From assembly GCA_026710045.1 (NCBI GenBank), contig JAPORU010000030.1:1-61539 (forward strand): a stretch of 61,539 nt of DNA. The letters run 5' to 3'. A program made the translations under genes and the position numbers. Origin of the DNA: Aestuariivita sp. Its GTDB lineage: Bacteria > Pseudomonadota > Alphaproteobacteria > Rhodobacterales > Rhodobacteraceae. The notes below the pieces were generated by a model. The model had not been told where the DNA came from, ran no database searches, and saw nothing but the letters and a program-made list of their open reading frames with translations. Positions 45,360 through 55,149 of this stretch are shown here, one piece after another (positions within the stretch are counted from its first letter, which is position 1; every line of letters begins with the position of its first letter).

Positions 45360-46376
45360 TTGTCTGATGTCGTTCAAGTGTCGCTCGCCGACGCCTGTGA
45401 TCTTGTATCGTCCGCTCTCATGAATGTTCACGTTTGCAAGACTGCAGCGATGTCCGTTGCGGCAGCACTTGTAGCGGCGGAAGCCGAAGGACAGGAGGGT
45501 CATGGGCTTATACGGTTGAGTGATTATATTGCTCAAGTGCAGAGTGGGAAGATTAATCGGCATGCCAATATCCGCGTATCGCATCGTGGCCCTGCCTCAC
45601 TTCTTATTGATGCGGATCGGGGGTTTGCTTATCCCGCTCTTGATGTGGCACTGGAAAAGGGGCTTCCGGTAGCGCAAGAGACAGGAATCGCGATTATGGC
45701 TGTCGGGAATTCGCACCATTGTGGGGCTCTTTCAGTGCATGTTGAGCGTGTCGCACGTGATGGTTTGATTGGTTTGATGTTTGCGAACACCCCCAAATCA
45801 ATTGCGCCGTGGGGTGGACGAGAGCCGATATTTGGTACCAATCCGATCGCGTTCGCTGCGCCGCGTCGGCGTGATACCCCGTTGGTCATTGACCTGTCTT
45901 TATCCAGGGTGGCTCGTGGAAAAGTTATGGCCGCCAAGAAGGCCGGACGAAGTATCCCTCCTGGATGGGCCCTCGACTCGGATGGTAATCCGACAACGGA
46001 TCCGGATGCAGCGCTTTCTGGAACCATGATACCGATGGGTGCGGCAAAAGGAACCGCGTTGGCATTGATGGTTGAGGTCTTGTCAGCGGTCTTTTCGGCA
46101 AGTTCCTTAAGTGTGGATGCCGGATCATTCTTTGATGCGGAGGGTTTGTCGCCACGCGTTGGTCAGACGCTTATTGCGATTCAGCCGGATCATTCGTCGG
46201 GATATGTGTCGCGTATCGAAGCTCTACTGGGTCGAATACTGGAAATTGATGGGGCTCGTTTGCCGGGAGCACGACGTGAGCACGCAGTGAATGTCTCAAG
46301 AGACAAGGGTTTATCGTTGCCAAAGTCTTTGTGGTTACGTGTCCAGAAACTTGCGACCAATCACAGCAGTTTATGA
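45360..46376 (+). CDS. comC: Malate/sulfolactate-type dehydrogenase (ComC-like)
   Basis: Member of the Ldh_2 (malate/L-lactate/sulfolactate dehydrogenase) family, 338 aa, NAD(P)-dependent without a Rossmann fold. Diagnostic segments are EAEGQEGHGLIRL (active-site His-Gly), VGNSHHCGAL and FGTNPIAFAAPR. In sulfolactate degraders, ComC works with a second dehydrogenase to flip sulfolactate stereochemistry through sulfopyruvate so SuyAB can use it. Gene context is the main reason to prefer this over malate dehydrogenase. It appears to use a TTG start at 45360 with GAGAAGGG nine bases upstream. It is the last gene of the operon. Confidence 0.7.
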   Translation: MSDVVQVSLADACDLVSSALMNVHVCKTAAMSVAAALVAAEAEGQEGHGLIRLSDYIAQVQSGKINRHANIRVSHRGPASLLIDADRGFAYPALDVALEKGLPVAQETGIAIMAVGNSHHCGALSVHVERVARDGLIGLMFANTPKSIAPWGGREPIFGTNPIAFAAPRRRDTPLVIDLSLSRVARGKVMAAKKAGRSIPPGWALDSDGNPTTDPDAALSGTMIPMGAAKGTALALMVEVLSAVFSASSLSVDAGSFFDAEGLSPRVGQTLIAIQPDHSSGYVSRIEALLGRILEIDGARLPGARREHAVNVSRDKGLSLPKSLWLRVQKLATNHSSL

Positions 46377-46690
46377 CATCGAGCCGCGTGCGCTCGGTCC
46401 GTGAGTGGGTATGCAGCATCTCGTGGGGTTGCCTTGATGACGTGAATTACGGGACAGTTATTCTGTTATCCTGAAATGTATGACGATTCGTCAAACTCCA
46501 TGATGAGCCCCTTGAGCATGACGATTGGTTACCTTTAAATGTACTTTAAAATGGTGATTTAGTCATCCAAAATTTGCATCAGAGTACAGGTCTTGATAAG
46601 CACTATGACAAGCTGCGAGGGTGTAGGTGGTTTCGAAAGAAGCCGATACATTCGAAGCATAGTCACGGCGTAGACACGAGAGAATTCGTC

Positions 46691-48256
46691 ATGCAACCTT
46701 CTCTATTGCCGATCGGCATCCAAGATTTTGCTACGATACGAGCCAACAACTTCTACTATGCGGACAAGACTTTCTTGATAAATCAGCTCTTAACGGGAGG
46801 ACGGAATTATTTTCTGTCGCGTCCTCGTCGTTTTGGAAAGAGCCTTTTGCTGGACACGATACGCTGTGTCTTTGAAGGTAAGGAGTGTCTCTTTGAAGGC
46901 CTGTGCATTCATGATCAATGGGATTGGTCCGAGACGTATCCCATAGTGCGGCTGAGCTTCGGTGCGAAGTATACGGAACCGGGTGATCTCAATCGCAGCA
47001 TTTTGTCAAAATTGAGACTCGTCGAGCGAGCGTCTGATCTTGAGTTAGCGGATTCCATCACCACAGGTCCAGAACGTCTTGAGACGATCATTCAAAATTT
47101 ATTTCTGTCGACGGGGAAACCGGTGGTTGTTCTTGTCGACGAGTATGACAAGCCGATCTTAGATACTCTGGACCGGCCAGAGCAAGCACTAGCCAACCGC
47201 GATTACTTGCGCGGGTTTTACGGCGTGATTAAGGACTGTGCCGAATATGTTCGCTTTGTTTTTGTAACGGGTGTGAGCATGTTTTCAAAGGTGAGTCTGT
47301 TTTCCGGTCTCAATAATCTTCAGAACATCAGTCTTGATTCACGTTATGCGACCCTATGCGGATACACTGATCACGATCTTGATACGGTTTTTGCGCCTAT
47401 GCTCGAAGGAATCGATCGTAAGGACGTACGTGACTGGTATAACGGGTACAACTGGCTGGGGCGCGAAAAGGTCTATAATCCGCATGATGTGTTGCTATTA
47501 TTGGACAATCGTACGTTCGAGGCGCATTGGTTTGAAACTGCGACACCAACCTTTCTCTATGACACTTTTGCCAAGAATTCCATAGGTCTTGCCGAGGTGC
47601 ACAACGCGCGGGTCGACAAGCGAGCTCTGATCCGATTTGATGTGCAGGATATCGGGCTCCAGGCGCTTATGTTTCAGTCAGGTTACTTGACGATCACGGA
47701 TGAATATCGTGAGGGTATCCACACGTCCTATCATCTCACTTATCCCAATCGTGAAGTCAAGGAAAGTTTGAACGCGGGATTGCTGGAGTATTTCGGGGTA
47801 TCAGATTCGGAGCGGAGAATCCAGACGCATGTCTTAACCGAATATCTTCGGTCAAAGGATTTTGAGGGATTTGCAAGGACGTTTCAGTCATGGGTGGCGG
47901 GCATTCCCTACCAGTGGCATATGCAGAATGATTTCGCCCGTCATGAGGCCTGGTATAAGTCTCTTCTGTGTATGTGTTTGTCGGCGCAGAACATTGATCT
48001 GCGGATGGAAGAGGCTTCACGCTTTGGACGGGCCGATGTCGTGATTGTCATGGACGATACGATTTGCATTGTTGAGTTCAAGATGGCGAGCAAATTGGAC
48101 GATGCCGAGGCGGCGCTTGACAGAGCCTTGATGCAAATTCGTGAACAAGACTATGCGGCGAAATATAAGCACCTCAATCAGCCGGTGTATCTCATCGGCA
48201 TGGCCTGTGACGAGGAGGCCCGAAATCTCTTGGCGGTAAGAGTGGAGGAGATTTGA
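46691..48256 (+). CDS. AAA-ATPase-like / PD-(D/E)XK nuclease superfamily protein
   Basis: This belongs to the widespread AAA-ATPase_like plus PDDEXK_9 group, of unknown function and often enriched in host-associated bacteria. The N-terminus has the family opening LLPIGIQDFATIR. A P-loop-like RPRRFGKSLLLD follows at about 53, and VVVLVDEYDKPIL is the Walker B segment. The C-terminal nuclease-like domain has GRADVVIVMDDTICIVEFKM (D...ExK), conserved in the fold. The frame opens at 46574, but the ATG at 46691 is the family start, giving 521 aa. It stands alone. It may be a genomic parasite-like or phage-resistance element; no experiment is known to me that fixes the function. Confidence 0.85.
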   Translation: MQPSLLPIGIQDFATIRANNFYYADKTFLINQLLTGGRNYFLSRPRRFGKSLLLDTIRCVFEGKECLFEGLCIHDQWDWSETYPIVRLSFGAKYTEPGDLNRSILSKLRLVERASDLELADSITTGPERLETIIQNLFLSTGKPVVVLVDEYDKPILDTLDRPEQALANRDYLRGFYGVIKDCAEYVRFVFVTGVSMFSKVSLFSGLNNLQNISLDSRYATLCGYTDHDLDTVFAPMLEGIDRKDVRDWYNGYNWLGREKVYNPHDVLLLLDNRTFEAHWFETATPTFLYDTFAKNSIGLAEVHNARVDKRALIRFDVQDIGLQALMFQSGYLTITDEYREGIHTSYHLTYPNREVKESLNAGLLEYFGVSDSERRIQTHVLTEYLRSKDFEGFARTFQSWVAGIPYQWHMQNDFARHEAWYKSLLCMCLSAQNIDLRMEEASRFGRADVVIVMDDTICIVEFKMASKLDDAEAALDRALMQIREQDYAAKYKHLNQPVYLIGMACDEEARNLLAVRVEEI

Positions 48257-49043
48257 AGTATTTTGCGCAGGCAACGCCTCATCACATACGGCTCTATAGA
48301 TGCGATCATTGTATAATGGCCTTCGAATTGAACAACGCTCCACAGATCGTTTTATTGTGTTGTTGACTCGTTAATTTGTTGACGATGGGATAGGGGTATA
48401 GAGCGTTCATCATCATATCATGTTATCCCTAACATGCTCGCAGTCCTTATTCGGGGTGTCATCGAGACCAGTGGAGATTTTCAATAAATCGCTTGGATAT
48501 CTGTCGCACCGGAGTCGATAACTTGAGAACAGAGATGCCGCGCTGTCAGAATTGACGGACTCTTAAAAATTCGGATGGTTCCCAGGCGACGTGATCGGGT
48601 AATTTCCGGATGATATGGACAGTGCAGAGGTCCATGAATCGGATCAAATGCCATGTCAGCGGGAGATGAGAGGATGTTCGACGGCTCCCTGCTGATACTG
48701 ATGCTGCTGATATGTTAATGACATGTTATGACAAGATGTTTCGCATGAAAAAAGAATTTTTTAGGATGATGTGGGTCAATATGCAACGTATCCGATCCTG
48801 TTCTTTTGAATATGCAGTAAGGAGACCCTCGGATTTTTGAACCGAATGTTTGACGAGAAGTTGCAGCGGATATCAAGTTGGATCTTTGGGACGGTATGCG
48901 AACTGTGTCGAGATCTTTCAGCTTTTACTGTCCGTGAAATTGGCAGATCTGCCTCTTGCTGGGCGAACGGATGAATTGTATATCCTGAACGGACGATCAG
49001 CCCAACGAATGGTGAATGCAAGTATCTTGGTGCGTAATCTGTG
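48257..49043. other. Gene-free stretch between the AAA/nuclease gene and the thioesterase
   Basis: Nearly 800 bases without a gene I can support. Two short frames near 48776-49054 overlap on opposite strands and have no motif. No tRNA or strong terminator is visible. Composition is average to AT-rich, consistent with eroded DNA. Confidence 0.45.
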
Positions 49044-49472
49044 ATGAAGATCATAACCCCCGAAATCAGGAATAAAATTCGTAGAAGTTTCGAGGCTCAA
49101 AGCCTTATGTCACTTTTTGAAGCGAAACTTGAAAAAATCGAGTTAGGTGCTGTCGAAATCCGTGCGCCTATTCTACAGTCGACACGTCAACAACATGGAT
49201 TTGCACATGCTGGTCTAACCTTCGCTCTGGGTGATAGTGCGGCTGGCTATAGTGCGCTTAGCTTCATGAATCAGGGCAATGAAGTTCTCACCACCGAGAT
49301 GAAAATTAACCTTCTGAGACCTGGAAAAGGCCAGTATCTCATTGCACGAGGCCGGGTCATAAAGCATGGAAAAACACTCGTTGTTGCGGCGGCCGATGTG
49401 TTCGCTGAAGAATATGATACAGAAGAATTGATCGCGACGTTATTGGGCACATTGATTGCCACTAATCCATAA
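49044..49472 (+). CDS. PaaI-type hotdog thioesterase
   Basis: A 142 aa single hotdog-fold protein that probably hydrolyses an acyl-CoA. The family region [20 protein letters not shown] (about 49-68) has the H-G-x-x-x-A-G-x-x-x-x-x-x-D pattern of PaaI-like thioesterases, and [13 protein letters not shown] follows. A GTG at 49041 directly precedes the ATG at 49044. Its 3' end overlaps the end of folD, on the opposite strand, by 11 bases. No catabolic partner is adjacent, so the substrate is unknown. Confidence 0.85.
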   Translation: MKIITPEIRNKIRRSFEAQSLMSLFEAKLEKIELGAVEIRAPILQSTRQQHGFAHAGLTFALGDSAAGYSALSFMNQGNEVLTTEMKINLLRPGKGQYLIARGRVIKHGKTLVVAAADVFAEEYDTEELIATLLGTLIATNP

Positions 49473-50358
49473 GCCAAGCCGGTGCATTGATGGCGTTGCC
49501 TATGCAACAGGTGCGCACCGTATTTGCGAGAAGGCATGCAATGGTCATTGGACCAACACCACCTGGCACAGGGGTAATTGCGTCGGCAACGTGATGGACA
49601 GAATCGAAATCGACATCACCAACCAATTTTATCTTGCCGTCTTCCTGTTGAATTCGATTAATTCCGACATCAATAATTGTGGCACCCGGCTTGACCCAGT
49701 TTTCCTTCACGACTTGAGGGCGTCCCAAAGCCGCCACGAGAATATCACACCGCCGCGTGATGTCTTCAATGTCTCTGGTTCGGCTGTGAACAATGGTGAC
49801 CGAGCAATTCTCTCGCAGAAGCAATTGTGCCAAAGGTTTGCCGACAATATTTGATCGACCCACCACCACAGCATTTAATCCGGACAAATCTTGATCATAA
49901 TGGCGAAGAAGAAGTAAGAGACAACCTAACGGTGTACAGGGTACGAGGGAGTCTTGGCCCGTTGCCAAGCGACCGGCATTCGTTACGTGAAACCCATCAA
50001 CATCCTTTTGAGGATCGATCACATTGATAATGGTCGCCGGATCAAGATGGCTTGGTAAAGGCAATTGTACCAAGATACCATTGACATGATTATCGTGGTT
50101 TAATCTCTTAATAAGAGCGACAAGTTCATCTTCTCTTACGTTTGCGTTCAGCTTGAACTCGAGAGACTCTATGCCGACTTCTCGGCAATACTTTCCTTTC
50201 GACCTTACATAAACTTGACTTGCCGGATCATCACCAACCAAGACGACCGCCAAAGCCGGAGTCAAATCCCGATTTGATTTAAGCAAGGCGACATGCTCGG
50301 CGACTTGTTCACGAAGTTTTTCCGCAAGTGCCTTACCATCAATTATGGATGCGGTCAT
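49462..50358 (-). CDS. folD: Methylenetetrahydrofolate dehydrogenase / cyclohydrolase FolD
   Basis: FolD interconverts 5,10-methylene-THF and 10-formyl-THF. The catalytic lysine is in YVRSKGKYC (Y-x-x-x-K at about 50-54). The signature [19 protein letters not shown], and the Rossmann region [14 protein letters not shown] with the C-terminal [15 protein letters not shown] are complete. 298 aa is normal. AAGGCGGAG lies before the ATG. Fhs, which supplies formyl-THF, is 2.2 kb away on the same strand, so the two can run a formate/one-carbon cycle. The 3' end overlaps the thioesterase on the other strand. Confidence 0.96.
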   Translation of the reverse strand: MTASIIDGKALAEKLREQVAEHVALLKSNRDLTPALAVVLVGDDPASQVYVRSKGKYCREVGIESLEFKLNANVREDELVALIKRLNHDNHVNGILVQLPLPSHLDPATIINVIDPQKDVDGFHVTNAGRLATGQDSLVPCTPLGCLLLLLRHYDQDLSGLNAVVVGRSNIVGKPLAQLLLRENCSVTIVHSRTRDIEDITRRCDILVAALGRPQVVKENWVKPGATIIDVGINRIQQEDGKIKLVGDVDFDSVHHVADAITPVPGGVGPMTIACLLANTVRTCCIGNAINAPAWLMD

Positions 50359-51157
50359 GGTTACTCCGCCTTATGAAGAATCAGTCGGTCCCAGTCCTTG
50401 CGTTACACCATCGACAGAGATGCCATCAGTATCGTTCCGCCGTGGTCCATCATGATATCACGAATGTCAGAATCTTGTCTCTTTCCCAGATTGAGTCGCA
50501 ACCGAGACTTACGTTCGTAATGTCGTGAATGTGGCGCGTCAATCAAGAAGGGACAACTTGCGGCTATTGAATTTTGAATGTCAAGTGCTTAGTGTCTTGG
50601 CTATTCAGGACAGGACTGTGCTCCGTGGCAAACATTATGAAAGATATGGTCGGAAATTGAAGACACTGCGGTTTAATGCTTAGTACCATTGAGTCTTGAT
50701 ACAATTCTTGTTCTTGCTTCACTTTTACTGACGTCGTTCAACTCAGTTAAAAGTTGGGCGCAAAGATTTATACATCGACGGAATATAGCAAACCTGTCAT
50801 TCTTGAAAAATCCTGTCTTGAGCGCTTAGAAATTACACATATTGAAGCAATGAAAAGTTGTGATGGAGTCACTCTACAATAAACCCAGTTTGTATGAATG
50901 CATAGCCGATCACGATTGATTGGCTCACATACGACCCAATTCCTCATCGAGCGCTCCGTGCACAATCACTTCGGACAAATCGAAGATTAAGGCCAATATA
51001 TCAGAATGGAAATGTTCACCTGTCAACCAATCGAACATTACGGAAGATCACGCCTCTCTTGGTGTCTTTTGAGACAAAAGACCGCGAAACGTTGCCTTTC
51101 ACCGGACATGTGTTCTAAAAGAAAAACGATACACATTCTCAGGGAAAGAGAGAAGAA
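50359..51157. other. Gene-free stretch upstream of folD
   Basis: About 800 bases separate folD from the AAA ATPase. No frame shows a family motif. The first 60 bases left of folD on the minus strand look like the end of a frame, but it cannot be followed back. It should contain the folD and AAA ATPase promoters; none is clear. Confidence 0.45.
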
Positions 51158-52465
51158 TTGGTGGGGACGTTTCGCTCGGAAGCCTTAAGACGTTTTGTCA
51201 TCGCAGGGGAAAAGTCCTCTCCTCCGGTCTTTGTCGGACGCGAGCCCATCCTGACCGAAATTCTCCAGAAAGCGTCCCTGGGGTTTGAACAGGGGACAGC
51301 ACCACCGGGGAACACACGTATCATCCAGGGGGCTCCGGGGGCCGGCAAGACGTCGATCTTGCTGGAACTGGAACGGCGCGGACAGCAGGGTGATCACACA
51401 CCCCGCACGGTTGTGGTGACTGATGTGGAGATTGAGCAGCATCTTGCTACGGTGCTGAAATCCATCGCACTGGCGGCTTCCGCTCCACAGAAAGCGTGGG
51501 TCCAGACGGTCACACAGATCGGATCCTACATCGGAGCCCGCCTGGGCACGATCAGCCTGTTCGGCTTCAGTGCCGACGTCGCGCGCTTTGTCGAGAATGG
51601 CCATCCAACCGACCTCCATGAACTGGGACAGATCCTCCCGTCCTCCCAATGGACCCATCCGGTCATTCTGGCTGTGGATGAAGCCCAGCGCCTGCGCGGG
51701 GAGACCGCGACGCCGCAGGCGCATGCCCTCACGTCCATTCATGATGCCCGGCAGATCGGTTTGCCGCTCACGCTGGTCTTTGCGGGTCTGGGGGATACGA
51801 AGGAGCGGATCAACGAGATCGGCATTACCAATGGAGCCTATGCGTTTGATGTCGGTGCCCTTGCCGCGCACGAACAGGCGCAGGTTATCGAGGGGTTCTG
51901 TGCGCATTTTGGTCTAACGGTCGGGCATCAGCGGAACCGATTATATGCCTTCTTTGAACCCACCGAGGGCTGGCCGCGCCATCTCTACTGGGCACAACGG
52001 GCGCTGGCGGAAATCGTGCTGGATCCGGCCATTGACGGTCATCTGGACAACATCCCCGATTGGACGATCCTGGAACACCGGCGTGATCAATTCAGAAGGG
52101 GCTACCATGTGGATCGCACCTCCTCCGATATGGAACGGTCGAACAAGCTTGTCGGGGCAATCATGCTGTGTGTCAATCGGTATGAAAACGAGAACCGACA
52201 TCTTACGATATCGGCCCTTGCTAACATGGTTAAAAAATATGCGCAAAGAGGATATGAGGACGACGCGTGGCGGATTCCCGGTCACCAGACCGTGCACGCA
52301 TATATTCACCACCTCGTTCATCAAGGGGCCTTGGCCAGACAGACGGAGACCGGAACCTATAGGTGTCCCATTCCGAGTTTTCAGGCGTATCTGATGGACC
52401 GAGCGCAGTTCACACAAGAAGAAATGCGGGGATTCGATCACATGATCGCACCCACGGAATCATAG
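51158..52465 (+). CDS. AAA-type ATPase with C-terminal winged-helix-like region
   Basis: I recognise the fold, not the function. VFVGREPILTEIL opens an ORC/Cdc6- or TniB-like AAA domain. Walker A is QGAPGAGKTSIL (about 60-71), Walker B is PVILAVDEAQRLRG (about 165-178), and sensor-like LVFAGLGDT follows. After residue 310 a separate domain (ISALANMVKKYAQRGYE...HQTVHAYIHHLVHQGAL) resembles a winged helix. The start is TTG 51158 or GTG 51161, after AGAGAGAAG. The DNA is clearly GC-richer than both neighbours and the gene stands alone. A transposition or defence ATPase without its partner is possible, but no nuclease or transposase is adjacent. Confidence 0.75.
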   Translation: MVGTFRSEALRRFVIAGEKSSPPVFVGREPILTEILQKASLGFEQGTAPPGNTRIIQGAPGAGKTSILLELERRGQQGDHTPRTVVVTDVEIEQHLATVLKSIALAASAPQKAWVQTVTQIGSYIGARLGTISLFGFSADVARFVENGHPTDLHELGQILPSSQWTHPVILAVDEAQRLRGETATPQAHALTSIHDARQIGLPLTLVFAGLGDTKERINEIGITNGAYAFDVGALAAHEQAQVIEGFCAHFGLTVGHQRNRLYAFFEPTEGWPRHLYWAQRALAEIVLDPAIDGHLDNIPDWTILEHRRDQFRRGYHVDRTSSDMERSNKLVGAIMLCVNRYENENRHLTISALANMVKKYAQRGYEDDAWRIPGHQTVHAYIHHLVHQGALARQTETGTYRCPIPSFQAYLMDRAQFTQEEMRGFDHMIAPTES

Positions 52466-52562
52466 CCGCATTTTCGGGAAGAATCGCGTGAAGAAAAGAC
52501 ACGGCTTAAATATTTCACAAGCCTCATGCAAATGCTTTCAAGGAGGCCGCGTGCGGATAATT

Positions 52563-54239
52563 TTAAAAGAGCCCTTCGATCTGGCCATCGGAGTTCAATC
52601 GAATGGTCTCCGCAGCGGGCACCCTCGGGAGTCCGGGCATTGTCATGATGTCACCACACACCACCACGATAAATCCTGCTCCGGCACTAAGGCGAACGTC
52701 CCGTACCGGAACCGAATGTCCCCGCGGGGCTCCTCTTAAATTCGGATCGGTTGAAAACGAATATTGTGTCTTTGCCATGCAGACGGGAAGGTGTCCGAAA
52801 CCTTGTTCTTCCCAAAGTTTCAGTTGATCGCGAATCTTCTTGTCCATCAAGGCGTCATCCGCGCGATAAATGCGACGAACAATTGTTTGGATTTTTTCGT
52901 GAAGTGGCATTTCATCCGGGTAAAGTGGTGCGAAATTCGCAACGTTTGAGTCCGCCAGTTCGACCACCTTTTCTGCCAAGTTGGCCGCACCCTTTGAACC
53001 CAGTTCCCAGTGTCGACTCAGAATCGCTTCTGCCCCGAGACTCTGCACATGGTCCTTAATAACATGAATCTCGGTTTGTGTGTCGGTTACAAAATGGTTA
53101 ATGGCAACAACGACGGGAACACCAAAACTCTTGAGATTCTCGATGTGCTGGCGAAGATTCGCACATCCTTGCGTGACGGCTTCGATATTCTCCCGACCCA
53201 GATCAGCCTTCGCCACGCCCCCGTTCATTTTCATCGCACGTACGGTTGCAACACACACAACAACCGCCGGTCGTAAACCGGCCTTACGGCATTTGATGTT
53301 CATAAATTTTTCAGCACCGAGGTCGGCACCAAATCCGGCCTCAGTAACGACGTAATCGGCGAGCTTCAAGGCGGTTGTGGTTGCAATCACCGAATTGCAA
53401 CCATGTGCAATGTTTGCGAATGGACCACCATGGACAAAAGCGGGATTATTTTCGAGCGTCTGTACCAGATTCGGCTGCATCGCATCCTTGAGCAAGACCG
53501 TCATCGCGCCATCCGCTTTTACATCGCGACAAAATACCGGAGATCGATCACGTCGATAAGCGACAATCATGTCGCCTAGCCGTGACTGCAAATCGTCAAG
53601 ATTCTGCGCAAGACATAGAATTGCCATAACCTCGGAGGCTACGGTGATGTCAAATCCCGTCTCACGGGGAAAACCGTTGGATACACCACCTAAACTTGCT
53701 GTTACCTGACGGAGTGCACGATCATTCATATCGACGATGCGACGCCATACAACTCGGCGCGAATCAATTTCGAGTTCGTTACCCCAGTAAATGTGATTGT
53801 CAATCATCGCCGCCAGCAAGGAATGGGCGGATGTAATCGCGTGAAAATCTCCTGTAAAATGGAGATTCATATCTTCCATTGGTACGACTTGCGCATACCC
53901 GCCGCCCGCCGCTCCACCCTTCATGCCAAAGTTTGGACCCAATGAAGCTTCACGAATGCATATCATTGCATTCTTACCGATATGATTGAGTCCATCGCCC
54001 AACCCAACAGTGGTTGTTGTCTTTCCCTCTCCCGCAGGAGTCGGATTGATGGCCGTGACCAATATTAACTTGCCGTTTTCGCGATCCTGTACGGAGTCGA
54101 TAAACCGCCGTGATACCTTTGCCTTGTCATGTCCATAAGGTATGAGGTCTGTCGTCGACATTCCAAGGGTCTTACCGATTTCATAAATCGGCTTCTTTTG
54201 TGCTTCACGGGCAATTTCAATATCAGACTTGATCTCCAT
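52563..54239 (-). CDS. fhs: Formate--tetrahydrofolate ligase
   Basis: Fhs makes 10-formyl-THF from formate, THF and ATP. The ATP-binding motif [14 protein letters not shown] (about 66-79) is exact, with [23 protein letters not shown] cut short as [16 protein letters not shown] and [15 protein letters not shown] nearby. 558 aa is normal. The C-terminal end [14 protein letters not shown] matches the family. It probably works with FolD. In DHPS, glycine or methyl-compound degraders this pair feeds one-carbon units; no direct link is seen. GATTACGC-type spacing before the ATG shows no strong ribosome site. Confidence 0.96.
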   Translation of the reverse strand: MEIKSDIEIAREAQKKPIYEIGKTLGMSTTDLIPYGHDKAKVSRRFIDSVQDRENGKLILVTAINPTPAGEGKTTTTVGLGDGLNHIGKNAMICIREASLGPNFGMKGGAAGGGYAQVVPMEDMNLHFTGDFHAITSAHSLLAAMIDNHIYWGNELEIDSRRVVWRRIVDMNDRALRQVTASLGGVSNGFPRETGFDITVASEVMAILCLAQNLDDLQSRLGDMIVAYRRDRSPVFCRDVKADGAMTVLLKDAMQPNLVQTLENNPAFVHGGPFANIAHGCNSVIATTTALKLADYVVTEAGFGADLGAEKFMNIKCRKAGLRPAVVVCVATVRAMKMNGGVAKADLGRENIEAVTQGCANLRQHIENLKSFGVPVVVAINHFVTDTQTEIHVIKDHVQSLGAEAILSRHWELGSKGAANLAEKVVELADSNVANFAPLYPDEMPLHEKIQTIVRRIYRADDALMDKKIRDQLKLWEEQGFGHLPVCMAKTQYSFSTDPNLRGAPRGHSVPVRDVRLSAGAGFIVVVCGDIMTMPGLPRVPAAETIRLNSDGQIEGLF

Positions 54240-54399
54240 AGCGTAATCCTAAGGCAGTAGGGTGATACACAACCGCGAGACAATGACCATCGCGCAGGTC
54301 AGGCTACAAAAGACGTACCGGGAAAAGAATAGAAATTGCGACGCTCTCTTTCAAAGTTGCGTCGTAGAGATCATCTGCTTGGACGCGTTTTGCGTGATC

Positions 54400-54996
54400 T
54401 TATGAATAAGCGTGTGCGGTACGCGACCAAGACCGTTGATCGGGAACAAAGAGCCGAAGTTCATCACCTATCTTTAACGATCCAGGGCGTTCAACCCATG
54501 CCGTCACCCCGCGACGTCCTTCCGCTGCAGATTTGAATGTGTTTCCAAAACCGGGACTTTGCGCGTCGATTTCTCGTCCTGGGAAATGACACGGGCGGTT
54601 CTCCATGTCGATCGTTATCGTTACGCCTGAAGATCCTTGTAAACGTGACGATGGCGGTATATGTGAAAAGTCAGGAAGACCGCTGAGGACAACGGACGCA
54701 CCCAAGAGCCCCGGGTCCAGAACATCCATCTGCATGTCCTCGGAAATTGCGAACAGTTCTTCTTGGGAAAGCAGAGTCAATTGCCGTACATTGCGGATTT
54801 CCGTGCCCGTTGGATACAAGTTTCCGACCCGTGAACAGGATCGACGGTTTACACCTTCATGGCGAGACTCGGCAAGACCACCAAAATCGAGAATGATCTC
54901 TTCGGCGGCGTGTGACACGAACGTTTTTGCGTCGCGCCGAGACTGCCCGAGCCAAACCACGCATGCTCTATGATCGGTTTGAATGAGACACGGCAT
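54400..54996 (-). CDS. MOSC domain protein
   Basis: MOSC domains bind sulfur or molybdenum cofactor and occur in MoCo sulfurases and YiiM-type proteins. The family pattern is seen as ESRHEGVNRRSCSRVGNLYPTG, NVRQLTLLSQEEL and LGASVVLSGLPDF (the GENl-like segment with G-A-S). GVTITIDMENRPCHFPG carries the conserved cysteine. 198 aa is normal. It lies downstream of ftsH on the same strand, with 150 bases between. The molybdoenzyme it serves is not in this window. Confidence 0.8.
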   Translation of the reverse strand: MPCLIQTDHRACVVWLGQSRRDAKTFVSHAAEEIILDFGGLAESRHEGVNRRSCSRVGNLYPTGTEIRNVRQLTLLSQEELFAISEDMQMDVLDPGLLGASVVLSGLPDFSHIPPSSRLQGSSGVTITIDMENRPCHFPGREIDAQSPGFGNTFKSAAEGRRGVTAWVERPGSLKIGDELRLFVPDQRSWSRTAHAYS

Positions 54997-55149
54997 ATCA
55001 CCCTCGCATATACGAACGAGAACACTCTCGTTTTGATCATTGCGCTGAGTTTGTGATTCATGAGCCGTCCAAGTTCATAACCTTGATCCTGGAATGTGAT
55101 GAATCGTCAGGCTGAATGTAGCTAACATGTGTCGTCGGCAATGAATCAT

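Noticed and set aside
51185-51907. 240-codon minus-strand frame within the AAA ATPase gene
   Set aside because: The plus strand carries clear Walker motifs; the minus frame is a shadow in GC-rich DNA.
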